Shown here piece by piece: positions 1 to 8,082 of a DNA stretch of 27,132 nt (positions are counted from its first letter, which is position 1; each line of letters opens with the position of its first letter). Both the position numbers and the translations under genes were made by a program. The notes beneath the pieces were generated by a model. That model ran no database searches. It worked only from the letters and a program-made list of their open reading frames with translations, and was not told the DNA's origin. The stretch is from JBFMFH01 sp040752275 (GTDB lineage: Bacteria > Acidobacteriota > Vicinamibacteria > Vicinamibacterales > JAKQTR01): positions 1 to 27,132 of the forward strand of contig JBFMFH010000009.1 in the NCBI GenBank assembly GCA_040752275.1. The letters are read 5' to 3'.

Positions 1-60
1 CGCCGGCCGCGGCAGGGCTCATCTGTGATCCTGCCGAACACCCCCGTTCTAGAGCGGGTC

Positions 61-93
61 TCATCCCGGAGTCCTCCCGGAGTCATCCCGGAG
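61..93. repeat. Three tandem copies of an 11-bp unit
   Basis: Three perfect back-to-back 11-bp units read TCmTCCCGGAG, with only the third base varying (A, C, A). They lie in the 182 bases downstream of the gene ending at 183. No gene, RNA or convincing terminator was recognised in the rest of positions 1-182. The function is unknown; a simple slippage repeat is the plainest reading. Confidence 0.8.
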
Positions 94-182
94 TCCCCTG
101 TCTCCTCCGGCTGCAGGCCGCGGCGGGGCTCCTCCGAAGTCCGCTGGCGTCGGTGATGGCCGCTCCGGGACCGGGCCCCTGT

Positions 183-974
183 TCAGCGCCGATCGCCGAA
201 CAGGATCGGGCCGATCGTGTCGCGGTGCGTCGAGATGAGTGTTCGCATGTAGGGACCGATCGCGTCCGGGCTGTCGAAGCCCACCTTCTTGGCGGCGGCC
301 ATCGACACGCCGGCCGGGATGGTCTCCTGCTCCGCGAAGTGCCTCCAGTCCCTGAACACGTCGAGCGTGATGACGTCCCACGCGGCGCCCTGGTCGTGGA
401 CGAAGACGAGCGTCTCGGGCCGGCCCCGCTCGCGGTTGTACGCATTCTCCATGTGCCGCTCCTGGATGAGCGCCTCGCGCGTGCCCGGCAGTGCCTGCAT
501 CATCTCGTAGTGCGCGAGGCCGGCGCCGCCCACGCGCTCGCGAAACACCGCGAGTGGCGGCCCCTGGAGGTAGATGTCCTCGTGCCACGCGATCATCGAG
601 TAGAAGCGGCGCGCAAACTCGGCGTTCGTCACCCCCGACGCCTCGCCCGCGGCCTCCCGCCTCGCGATCCGCTCGCGGCTGTAATAGTCGGGCCAGTTGC
701 CGCTCGGATACAGCACCGCCAGATCCCAATGGTCGCCCTGGGAATGGCGCACGACGAACGGTCGCTCGTCGCCACCCGCCTCGATGACGGGCAGGCGCGC
801 ACGGTAGAGTTCGATCAGATCGAGGAGCCGGCCCGGCGCGGCCTGGACGAGGACGAGGCGGTACAATTCTGGCGCCGGCCGGGATTCGCGCTGGCCCTGG
901 TCGGCCGCCGCAAGACTCGCGGCGACCGCGACGAAGGTCGCCAGGACGACGGATGCATGGCTTCGCTGGATCAT
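183..974 (-). CDS. Secreted protein of two similar halves, dimeric alpha/beta-barrel-like
   Basis: This is a 263-residue protein of unknown function. It opens with a signal peptide (hydrophobic residues 8-23, cleavage likely after the Ala-Ala-Ala near 22-24), so it is probably exported. The mature part looks duplicated. Residues 36-105 and 153-218 share a pattern: a beta-like start, APG or LPG, a helix, Arg, a V-H-x-x-G segment, then WD followed by a Trp and a final Glu. Repeated ferredoxin-like units of this type occur in NIPSNAP/EthD-like dimeric alpha/beta barrels, but the family match is my inference. GAGGAG lies 7 bases before the ATG. The gene follows the peptidase gene by 27 bases on the same strand, so the two are probably co-transcribed. 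No catalytic residue can be named. Confidence 0.8.
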   Translation of the reverse strand: MIQRSHASVVLATFVAVAASLAAADQGQRESRPAPELYRLVLVQAAPGRLLDLIELYRARLPVIEAGGDERPFVVRHSQGDHWDLAVLYPSGNWPDYYSRERIARREAAGEASGVTNAEFARRFYSMIAWHEDIYLQGPPLAVFRERVGGAGLAHYEMMQALPGTREALIQERHMENAYNRERGRPETLVFVHDQGAAWDVITLDVFRDWRHFAEQETIPAGVSMAAAKKVGFDSPDAIGPYMRTLISTHRDTIGPILFGDRR

Positions 975-1001
975 AACTCGCTCCTCGTTCTTTCCGCTGA
1001 C

Positions 1002-2519
1002 CTACCGGTCCGCCAGGTCGACGACGGCGAGCAAGACGATCCGCGCCAGATCCTCCATGATCTCCGGCGTCAGCGTCTCCCAGCGGTCTTTCGTGGTGTG
1101 GTAGGTCGCGTAGGGGAGCGGCGGCGCCCCCGAGGTTCCGATTGACACGGTCGGAATGCCGGCCCAGACGAAGTGTGCGGCGTCCTGGCGGGGTCTGGCC
1201 GGGTAGCTGTTCGAACTGGCCGACAGGGGCCGGTGTACGTACTGCGTGTTGGCACGCGCCAGGGTCTCGAATACCTCCGGGACGTCGCGCCCGGAACCCA
1301 CGCCGATCCGCTCGCCGCGGCCCACGCTCTCGAGGTTGATGAAGGCCTTCAGCCGGGCGTTCGGGAAGGTCGGGTGTGCCACGTAGTACTCGGAGCCCTT
1401 GACCCCCTGCTCCTCGGCGCCGAACAGGATCACCGCGACGGTCCGCTTGAGCGGCGTGGCGTAGCGGTTGAGCGCCTCGGCGACGCCCAGCAGAACGGCG
1501 ACGCCCGACGCGTTGTCGTGGGCACCCGGCATGAGTTCCGGGTTGTACCCCAGGTGATCCAGGTGGGCCCCGATCATGATCACCTCGTCGCTCAAGGCCG
1601 GATCCGAGCCCCTCCTTGCGGCGATGACATTCGATCCCACCCCGTCCGCGTGGTGCTCGGTCGTGTTCCTCATCGTCACCGTCTTGCCGAGAGGCATGGA
1701 GGCGGGACGGCGGGCCTTGCGGATCGTCTGCAGCACCTCGGCGTGCGTGCGGCCCGTTCCGGCGAACAGATCGTCCATCACCGTCCGACTCACGTAGGTG
1801 AGCTGGAAGCCAGGGATGAACGCGCAGTTGGGGTTCGCGATGTGGTAGTCGTAAATCATGCCGGCTGCGCCGTGTGCCTTGGCGTTCCTGACCTTGTCGT
1901 CGTGGAACGAGTAGGGACGCCACCGCTTGAAGAGCGCCAGGTCGGGCTCGGGCGTCACCGGGACTTCTGGTTCGACGACGACGATCTTGCCCTTCACATC
2001 CAGGCCCGCATACTCGTCGAACCCCAGTTCGGGTGCCGTGATGCCGTAGCCCACATACACCGTCTCGGCCGTCAGCGTGCCGGAGTCCGACGTGGATCCG
2101 GGGAAGTACTCCCGCTCGTAGACATACGTCTTCTTCAGCGTTGCGCCGCCGCCGGCGGGGATGTGCAGGGTCAACTCGTCGCCCGGCAGGACGAGCGTGT
2201 AGGGATTCGGAAATCGCTGGTAGTAGGTGCCGCCATCTCCCCCCGGCTCGAACTTCCAGCGCGTGAGCAGGTCGACCGCCCATGCGGCCGAAGCGTCGTA
2301 GCCGGGTGTGCCCGTGAGCCGGCCGCCGAACTTCTCTGCGGTCATCTCCTTCACGTAGTCGAGGATGGCGTGACTCGAGATGCCATGGACGGTGGCGAGC
2401 AGCCGGTCGGTCGGCGTGGCTGCCTGACCGCCCCGCTGCGCGGCCAGTGGAGGCACGGTGACGAGTGCAACCGCGAAGATGGCGGTGGTGAGTGCCGAGA
2501 TGCGGCGGAACGAACCCAT
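1002..2519 (-). CDS. Secreted M28-family zinc metallopeptidase with PA-like insert
   Basis: This is a 505-residue exported aminopeptidase-type enzyme of family M28, which removes N-terminal residues using two zinc ions. A signal peptide covers residues 1-28 (hydrophobic 9-26, ending LAAQ). Residues about 145-300 fit the protease-associated insert seen in this family. The M28 metal and catalytic pattern is visible: His319 and Asp321 in AHLDH, Asp335 in HDNASG, Glu369-Glu370 in GAEEQ, Glu397 in NLESVG and His474 in YHTTKD. The start was placed at 2519 because GGAGG sits 4 bases upstream and the signal peptide begins there; an in-frame upstream ATG at 2672 would add 51 residues with no such features. 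It is divergent from the octaheme cytochrome and upstream of the duplicated secreted protein. Substrate preference cannot be read from the sequence. Confidence 0.93.
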   Translation of the reverse strand: MGSFRRISALTTAIFAVALVTVPPLAAQRGGQAATPTDRLLATVHGISSHAILDYVKEMTAEKFGGRLTGTPGYDASAAWAVDLLTRWKFEPGGDGGTYYQRFPNPYTLVLPGDELTLHIPAGGGATLKKTYVYEREYFPGSTSDSGTLTAETVYVGYGITAPELGFDEYAGLDVKGKIVVVEPEVPVTPEPDLALFKRWRPYSFHDDKVRNAKAHGAAGMIYDYHIANPNCAFIPGFQLTYVSRTVMDDLFAGTGRTHAEVLQTIRKARRPASMPLGKTVTMRNTTEHHADGVGSNVIAARRGSDPALSDEVIMIGAHLDHLGYNPELMPGAHDNASGVAVLLGVAEALNRYATPLKRTVAVILFGAEEQGVKGSEYYVAHPTFPNARLKAFINLESVGRGERIGVGSGRDVPEVFETLARANTQYVHRPLSASSNSYPARPRQDAAHFVWAGIPTVSIGTSGAPPLPYATYHTTKDRWETLTPEIMEDLARIVLLAVVDLADR

Positions 2520-2547
2520 GAGTCCTCCCTGGCCTGCAGAGAGTAGC

Positions 2548-2573
2548 ACAGGCGCCAGGGACAGGCGCCAGGC
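2548..2573. repeat. Two tandem copies of a 13-bp GGCGCC-containing unit
   Basis: ACAGGCGCCAGG is repeated at 13-bp spacing, each copy carrying the palindrome GGCGCC. The pair lies in the 216-bp divergent spacer between the M28 peptidase and the cytochrome, 29-54 bases before the peptidase start. It could be a paired operator or just one of the GGCGCC-rich spacers common in high-G+C genomes. Confidence 0.6.
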
Positions 2574-2662
2574 ACCGGGCAAGCGGGGCGCCGGGCAGCA
2601 GGGGAGGCGCTGGGCGATGGGCGGCATGACCGCCGTCATGGGCGCCCGGGGTGGCACGGCGG

Positions 2663-2668
2663 TATGAT
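2663..2668 (+). promoter_or_regulatory. Candidate -10 element for the octaheme cytochrome gene
   Basis: TATGAT matches the sigma-70 -10 consensus at five of six positions in an otherwise GC-rich spacer, 67 bases before the chosen start at 2736. No good -35 hexamer is seen. A start at the upstream ATG (2664) would place coding sequence on this element, which is one reason to prefer 2736. Confidence 0.3.
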
Positions 2669-2735
2669 TCACGTGCCCCCTGAAGCCCGACGCCCCCGCG
2701 GGCCGTTCTCATCACCTCATCTGAAAGGGAAGAGC

Positions 2736-4010
2736 ATGCAGATGTACAGGTACGCGGTGGCGGTCCTGGCGGTGGCCGGGCTAGCCGCCCCGGCAGCGGC
2801 GCAACCCTGTGTCGACTGTCACAAGAAGGTGACCCCAGGCATTGTGACCGATTGGCAGATCAGCAGACACAGCCAGAACGACGTGGACTGTTCGACCTGT
2901 CACGGTGCGGATCACACCGGCACTGCGGATGTGGCGAAGGTGAAGATCCCGACGCCCGACACCTGCGCGACGTGCCACGAGGCGCAGGTCACGCAGTTCA
3001 AGGGGGGCAAGCACGCCTTGGCGTGGGTGGCCATGAAGGCCATGCCGAGTGCCCACGCCCAGCCGGTGGCCCTCATGGAGGGCCTCAAGGGGTGCGGCGG
3101 CTGTCACAAGGTCGGCCTCAAGACCGAGGCGGAGCACGCCGACATCAGAAAGACGTCGGCCGGTTTCGGCGTGGCGTCGTGCGACGCCTGCCACACGCGG
3201 CACACCTTCTCGAAGCAGGAGGCACGGCAACCCCAGGCCTGCCAGACCTGCCACATGGGGTTCGATCACCCCCAATGGGAGATGTACTCGGCGTCGAAGC
3301 ACGGCGTGCGCACCCTGCTCCGGCAGACGGGCGCGCTGCCTGAGAGTGTCGCGGCCCCGACCTGCCAGGACTGTCACATGCAGGACGGCGACCACGGGGC
3401 GATGACCGGATGGGGCTTCCTGGCCGTCCGCCTGCCGTTGCCCGAGGACAAGCAGTGGGCGGCCGACCGCGTGACCATCCTCCAGGGCCTCGGCGTGCTC
3501 GACCCGGAGGGCAAGCCGACCGGGCGCCTCGACGTGGTCAAGGCCGGCAAGGTCGCACGGCTGACCCAGGAGGAATTCCAGGCCCAGCGGGACAAGATGC
3601 TCAAGGCCTGCAGCCGGTGCCACTCAGCCAACTTCGCGAAGAACGAACTCGAGAAGACGGATCACCTGATCAGGGAGGCCGACCGCCTGATGGCGGAGGC
3701 CATCCGGATTGTGGCGGGCCTCTACAAGGACGACATCATCTCGAAGCCCGCTTCCTACACATCGGCCTTCCCGGATCTCCTGACGTTCCACGATGCGCCG
3801 ACCGTGATCGAGCAGAAGCTGTTCGTCATGTTCCTGGAGCACCGCATGCGCACCTTCCAGGGGGCGTTCCACAACAACCCGGACTACGCGCTCTGGTATG
3901 GGTGGAGCGAAATGCAGCGGGACCTGTCGGAGATCAAGGAGTTGGCCGCCGACCTTCGCGGGAAGGACCGTCCGGGGCCGGCGCCGGTCCCGTCCCACGC
4001 CCGCCGCTGA
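2736..4010 (+). CDS. Octaheme c-type cytochrome, hydroxylamine-oxidoreductase-like
   Basis: This is a 424-residue exported multiheme cytochrome. A signal peptide spans 1-23 (AVAVLAVAGLAAPAAA), and eight CxxCH sites follow at 25, 52, 77, 120, 149, 169, 210 and 292. The count, the long haem-free gap between sites 7 and 8, the helical C-terminus and the SKHG segment (187-190) fit the octaheme HAO family, whose members oxidise hydroxylamine or hydrazine or reduce nitrogen oxides in the periplasm. In true HAO a C-terminal tyrosine from a neighbouring subunit is cross-linked to the catalytic haem. Tyr384 and Tyr388 lie in a suitable region, but I cannot align them here. The start has a purine-rich AGGGAAGAG just upstream. 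It looks like a single-gene unit: no haoB, c554 or cM552 homologue is in the window, and a hairpin follows the stop. The direction of the reaction is unknown. Confidence 0.88.
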   Translation: MQMYRYAVAVLAVAGLAAPAAAQPCVDCHKKVTPGIVTDWQISRHSQNDVDCSTCHGADHTGTADVAKVKIPTPDTCATCHEAQVTQFKGGKHALAWVAMKAMPSAHAQPVALMEGLKGCGGCHKVGLKTEAEHADIRKTSAGFGVASCDACHTRHTFSKQEARQPQACQTCHMGFDHPQWEMYSASKHGVRTLLRQTGALPESVAAPTCQDCHMQDGDHGAMTGWGFLAVRLPLPEDKQWAADRVTILQGLGVLDPEGKPTGRLDVVKAGKVARLTQEEFQAQRDKMLKACSRCHSANFAKNELEKTDHLIREADRLMAEAIRIVAGLYKDDIISKPASYTSAFPDLLTFHDAPTVIEQKLFVMFLEHRMRTFQGAFHNNPDYALWYGWSEMQRDLSEIKELAADLRGKDRPGPAPVPSHARR

Positions 4011-4020
4011 CGGCTATCGC

Positions 4021-4044
4021 CCGGCGGGCCTGCGGGCCCGCCGG
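4021..4044 (+). terminator. Perfect 10-bp GC hairpin after the cytochrome gene
   Basis: CCGGCGGGCC and GGCCCGCCGG form a perfect 10-bp stem with a 4-base loop (TGCG), starting 10 bases after the cytochrome stop. There is no following T-tract, so this would be a strong but non-canonical terminator or an mRNA 3'-end stabiliser. The position suggests the downstream gene is expressed separately. Confidence 0.5.
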
Positions 4045-4180
4045 CACCCTCTCCTGGCTCGCTCGCTCCCCGATGCAACCCAGCGACCACGCCGCGCGTT
4101 CTTGTACAACGGGCGGTTCGGGGTGAAGTGTGTACGGCGGATCTCGGGTCAGCCAGGCGCCCGAGGGAAAGGGAGACACC

Positions 4181-5383
4181 GTGACCAGACGACGAACACT
4201 CAATGTGCTGATGCCACTTGTGAGTCTGTTGGCCTGTGGGGTGAGTGCCTATACCACCCAGCAAGGACTGGCCACGGTGACCTCCGATCTGCTCGTGTCG
4301 GCCGGCGTCGCGCTGGCGGGCGGCTTCTTTCTCTTCGTCTTCTCCCTCTTCCTGATGTGGCGCTTCCCCTACGCCGATTCGGGCCGCCAGGTCGGCTACG
4401 GCATCGTTGCCGCCATCGTCCTGATGCTGGCCTTCGGGTTCTCGACCCAGTGGAGTGTCATCGCCATGGGCGGGAAGGATGCCCTCAGCATCCACATGCA
4501 GCGCGTCCTCGAGGAGGCCGATGCGCAGGCGCTGGGCCTGCTGCGCCAGGCCGCGGTCGAGGCCAATCTGGCACCGCAGCTGGCCAGCCTCGGCCAGCAG
4601 TACGAGGACCTGGCCGCCCGCGAGACGCGCGGGGCGTTCTCTGGCCTCCGCGGCGAGGGCAGCGTGGTGGCGACACTCAGGAACATGTCGCAGATGTTCA
4701 ACAACCTGAGCCGGACGGTGAAGGGCGTCGACGCCGAGAAGAAGGTGCTCTACGACCAGTACAAGGAGCTGTCGGCCGAGGCGCGGGGAATCGCGAGCGA
4801 GATCGAGCAGGCCGATGTGCGGGAGAGCGAGAAGATCCGCCGGAGCAACCTGGCCTTCAGCCGCGTCCTCGGGGAGATCAACGAAGTGATGACGCGGATG
4901 CGCGAGGCCTCGTCGGCCGCTTACGTCCGGGTCGTCAACCAGAACCTCGGGTCGCTGACCACCACCTCGCGCCCGGGCGACACGGCCGAACAGCTCGATG
5001 CGCTGGCGCGACTCGAGGGGCTCAAAGACGCCGCAATCAAGGTCGTGGCGCAGATATCAGGCGGCCGTCGCCCTGAAGACGAAGCGGCGGTCCAGACCTT
5101 CACCATGTTGCCGGCCGCCCGGGCCGTCTGGGTCTACGCATGGGACGTCTTCTACGCATGGGCTGGCGGCATCGCCATCGACGCGATCCCCACCATCTTC
5201 GTCATCCTCCTGACCTTGGGACGCCCGGAAGAGGAGGACGACCTCGAGGAGGAGCGCCAGGCGGCCGCGATGCCCCACCCAGGTCCTGCGCCGAGGTCCG
5301 TGGCCCGCGCCGGTGCCTGGCCGGGGGGCACGGCCGGCACGAGCGCCCTGGCGGCCCCCGGCAGCCGTGCCCGCGAATCGTGA
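4181..5383 (+). CDS. Unrecognised membrane protein with four helices and a coiled-coil domain
   Basis: This is a 400-residue protein with no family that I recognise. Hydrophobic segments lie at about 7-25, 37-60, 71-88 and 325-346. Between the third and fourth is a charged, heptad-like helical domain of roughly 190 residues (about 105-290). The tail after 347 is acidic (EEEDDLEEE) and then Pro/Ala/Gly-rich. With an even number of helices, the coiled-coil domain and the first three helices are arranged like a scaffold or sensor rather than an enzyme; no catalytic motif is visible. The start is GTG at 4181, with AAGGGAG 5 bases upstream; an upstream ATG at 4130 has no such support. It lies between the cytochrome (separated by a hairpin) and proline dehydrogenase (163-base gap). 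Confidence 0.8.
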   Translation: MTRRRTLNVLMPLVSLLACGVSAYTTQQGLATVTSDLLVSAGVALAGGFFLFVFSLFLMWRFPYADSGRQVGYGIVAAIVLMLAFGFSTQWSVIAMGGKDALSIHMQRVLEEADAQALGLLRQAAVEANLAPQLASLGQQYEDLAARETRGAFSGLRGEGSVVATLRNMSQMFNNLSRTVKGVDAEKKVLYDQYKELSAEARGIASEIEQADVRESEKIRRSNLAFSRVLGEINEVMTRMREASSAAYVRVVNQNLGSLTTTSRPGDTAEQLDALARLEGLKDAAIKVVAQISGGRRPEDEAAVQTFTMLPAARAVWVYAWDVFYAWAGGIAIDAIPTIFVILLTLGRPEEEDDLEEERQAAAMPHPGPAPRSVARAGAWPGGTAGTSALAAPGSRARES

Positions 5384-5546
5384 GACGGCGGGCCTGAGAT
5401 CTCGCTCCCGCTCCCCGTTCCCGCGAAGGTGGGCATCCGGGCTCCGGCAGGCCAGGCGTCCGCCCGCAAGGGGACCACGACGCCGGCCTCCCCGCTGGCG
5501 TAAACTGATGTCTCTTTGGCGGGACCTTCGCTGACAGGAGGCGGAC

Positions 5547-6473
5547 GTGAGCGTGATGCGCGGTGCCCTGCTGGCGGTGTCCGAGAACCGCTGGATGCGC
5601 GAACGCGGCCCGAAGCTGTGGTTCGTGCGCAAGGCCGTCAGGCGCTTCATGCCTGGCGAAGAGTTCGACGACATGCTGAGGGCGGCTGAGGCGCTGAACG
5701 GGGAGGGCATCAAGGTGGTCTTCACCCGGCTTGGCGAGAACGTGACGGACCCGGCCGAGGCCGACTTCGTGATGCGTCACTACGTCGAGGGCCTGGACCG
5801 CATCAGGAGCCTGGGCTTGCCGTGCGAGCCGTCGATCAAGCTCACGCAGCTCGGCCTGGATCTGGACAAGGAGCGCTGCTACTCGAACCTGCGTACCATG
5901 GCCGAGCGGGCGGACACCACCGGGAATTACCTGTGGATCGACATGGAACAGTCGTCCTATTGCGATGTCACGCTCGAACTGACGAGGCGCCTGCGTGGCG
6001 AGTTCCCTCGCGTGGGAGTGTGCCTCCAGGCCTACCTCCACCGGACGAACGACGATCTGGCCGCGATCAAGGCGGAGGGCATCGGTGTTCGGATGGTGAA
6101 GGGCGCCTACAAGGAACCACCATCGCGCGCGTTCCAGGCGAAGGGGGACGTGGACGCCAACTACTTCAGACTGGCGGCGGCGATGCTCGAGCCCGGTCCG
6201 GCAGGCTTCCGGGCCGTGTTCGGCACGCACGATGCACGCTTGATCCGGCTCATCCGCGAGCATGCCGATCGAGCAGGCCTCGGCCCTCGCGCGTTCGAGG
6301 TGCATATGCTGTACGGAATTCAGCGTACCGAGCAGCTGCGGCTCGCCCAATCAGGCGCCGACATCCGCGTGCTGGTGGCGTACGGTTCGTACTGGTTTCC
6401 GTGGTACGTGCGCAGGCTCGCAGAGCGCCCGGCCAACGTCTGGTTCGTGGCACGCAGCCTGTTCTCACGGTAG
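5547..6473 (+). CDS. Proline dehydrogenase (monofunctional)
   Basis: This 308-residue FAD enzyme oxidises L-proline to delta-1-pyrroline-5-carboxylate, the first step of proline catabolism, passing electrons to quinone at the membrane. The length equals that of the short monofunctional PRODH of Thermus, not the long bifunctional PutA. Visible signatures of the TIM barrel are KLTQLGLD (98-105), WIDME (130-134), the QAYL segment (161-164), MVKGAYKEP (183-191), FGTHD (225-229), EVHMLYG (251-257) and the C-terminal WYVRRLAERP (286-295), whose paired Arg289-Arg290 bind the substrate carboxylate in the family. The GTG start has AGGAGG 5-6 bases upstream. The partner P5C dehydrogenase is not in the window. 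A sugar kinase follows after 52 bases, possibly in the same transcript. Confidence 0.93.
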   Translation: MSVMRGALLAVSENRWMRERGPKLWFVRKAVRRFMPGEEFDDMLRAAEALNGEGIKVVFTRLGENVTDPAEADFVMRHYVEGLDRIRSLGLPCEPSIKLTQLGLDLDKERCYSNLRTMAERADTTGNYLWIDMEQSSYCDVTLELTRRLRGEFPRVGVCLQAYLHRTNDDLAAIKAEGIGVRMVKGAYKEPPSRAFQAKGDVDANYFRLAAAMLEPGPAGFRAVFGTHDARLIRLIREHADRAGLGPRAFEVHMLYGIQRTEQLRLAQSGADIRVLVAYGSYWFPWYVRRLAERPANVWFVARSLFSR

Positions 6474-6525
6474 CGCGCAGCTGTGGAGAGCCATGTCATG
6501 ACCGTGCCAGCCCGGGGCTGAGGAG

Positions 6526-8058
6526 ATGAGTCGTCTCTTCATCGGCATCGACAGCGGTACTCAGAGCACGCGCGTCCTGGCCGTCGACGGCGACACGGCC
6601 CGGATAGCGGCCGAGCACGCCACGCCGTACGGCGTCCTTCCCTCGGACGTTCCAGGCACGAAGGAGCAGGATCCAGCCATGTGGGTGGACGCGGCCGCCG
6701 CCGGGATGACCGCCGTGCTCTCTTGCGGAGGCGTGCGGCCGGCAGATGTCGCGGCCATCGGGATCTCGGGCCAGCAGCACGGGTTCGTCCCGCTCGACGA
6801 AGCCAACAGGGTCATCCGGCCCGCGAAGCTCTGGTGCGACACCAGCACGGCCCGCGAAGCGGAGGAACTCGTCCGGCGGATCGGGGGACTCGAGCGCACC
6901 ATCGCGATCATCGGCACAGGGATTCCGGCCGGCTTCACCGCCTCGAAGGTCCTATGGCTGAAGGAGCACGAGCCGGCGAACTACGCGCGCCTCGCCTCCA
7001 TCCTGCTGCCGCACGACTATCTCGCGTTCTGGCTCACCGGCACGAAGGTCATGGAGTGGGGTGACGGGTCGGGCACCGCATTGATGGACGTCCGGACGCG
7101 CACGTGGGCGCCGGACGTGCTCGCCGCGATTGACGAGGGCCTCGCGGCGAAGCTCCCCGCTCTTATTCACCCGCGCACGCCGGTCGGCGTCGTCAAGCCC
7201 GACCTCGCCCGGCGATGGGGACTCAGACCAGACGTTGTCGTGACGGGGAGCGGCGACAACATGATGGGGGCGATCGGAACAGGCAACGTTCGCGAGGGTA
7301 TCGTGACGGCCAGCCTGGGGACGTCGGGGACGATCTACGCCTGCACGGAGCGCGCGGTGATCGATCCCCGGGGGGAGATTGCGGCGTTCTGCGACGCAAC
7401 CGGTCGATGGCTCCCCCTGGCGTGCACGATGAACGTCACGGTCGCGACGGAACTGGTGTGCCGGCTCTTCGGCCTCGACCACGACGGCCTCACGCGCGCC
7501 GCGGCCGAGACCCCGCCAGGCGCGGACGGGCTGGTGCTCGTTCCGTTCCTGGAAGGCGAGCGGACTCCCAACGTCCCCGAGGGCACCGGTGTCTGGATCG
7601 GCGCCCGTGAACGGACGCTGACGGTGGGCCACATGGCCAGGGCTGCCATCGAAGGTGTCACGCTTGGCCTGAACTACGGCTTGAATCGGATGCGGGATCT
7701 CGGCCTGTCGCCGACCGAGGTCCGGCTCACGGGCGGCGGGGCACGCAATCCGCTGTGGCGCCAGATAGCGGCCGACGTCTTCGCCTGCCCGGTTGCGTGC
7801 CCCTCGGTACGGGAGGGCGCCGCGTTTGGCGCGGCCCTGCATGCCCAATGGGCGTGGGAGCACACCTTCGGGAGCGGCGTCGACATCGGGGACCTGACGG
7901 ATCGAGCGATCGGTGTGGACAACGCCATGAGAGCCGAACCCCGGGCCGGTGCCGTCCGCACCTACGCCGCCTTGCAGGGCGTGTTCGATGACACCGCGGC
8001 ATGCCTGCCGCCGGCCTTTGCCCGGCACCGCCGCTTCATCACGGCCGGCGTGCGTTGA
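6526..8058 (+). CDS. xylB: Xylulokinase-type FGGY carbohydrate kinase
   Basis: This 510-residue cytoplasmic kinase of the FGGY family most probably phosphorylates D-xylulose to xylulose 5-phosphate with ATP, feeding the pentose phosphate pathway. The N-terminal phosphate loop is DSGTQST (9-15). SGQQHG (81-86) is the xylulokinase-type substrate segment. GSGDNMMGAIGTG (241-253) carries the expected catalytic base Asp244. SLGTSGTI, GERTPN and the TGGGARNPLW segment in the C-terminal ATPase domain complete the fold. The length is usual for the family. The ATG follows GAGGAG with almost no spacing, so the start is likely but not certain. No xylose isomerase or pentose transporter is nearby, and FGGY substrate specificity is hard to fix from motifs, so another ketose or polyol remains possible. 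Confidence 0.88.
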   Translation: MSRLFIGIDSGTQSTRVLAVDGDTARIAAEHATPYGVLPSDVPGTKEQDPAMWVDAAAAGMTAVLSCGGVRPADVAAIGISGQQHGFVPLDEANRVIRPAKLWCDTSTAREAEELVRRIGGLERTIAIIGTGIPAGFTASKVLWLKEHEPANYARLASILLPHDYLAFWLTGTKVMEWGDGSGTALMDVRTRTWAPDVLAAIDEGLAAKLPALIHPRTPVGVVKPDLARRWGLRPDVVVTGSGDNMMGAIGTGNVREGIVTASLGTSGTIYACTERAVIDPRGEIAAFCDATGRWLPLACTMNVTVATELVCRLFGLDHDGLTRAAAETPPGADGLVLVPFLEGERTPNVPEGTGVWIGARERTLTVGHMARAAIEGVTLGLNYGLNRMRDLGLSPTEVRLTGGGARNPLWRQIAADVFACPVACPSVREGAAFGAALHAQWAWEHTFGSGVDIGDLTDRAIGVDNAMRAEPRAGAVRTYAALQGVFDDTAACLPPAFARHRRFITAGVR

Positions 8059-8082
8059 GCGGCGGGAAGGCAGACGGCTGAC

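Noticed and set aside
44..59. Near-palindrome around TTCTAGAG as a terminator
   Set aside because: It has a mismatch and essentially no loop, so it would not make a stable hairpin.
1173..2546. 457-codon plus-strand frame opposite the peptidase gene
   Set aside because: It is a complementary-strand shadow, common in high-G+C DNA; it has no recognisable domain.
61..2715. An 884-codon open frame on the minus strand covering the first two genes
   Set aside because: It is Arg/Gly/Pro-rich without domains and is the frame shadow of the M28 peptidase and the secreted duplicated protein, which have signal peptides, ribosome sites and motifs.
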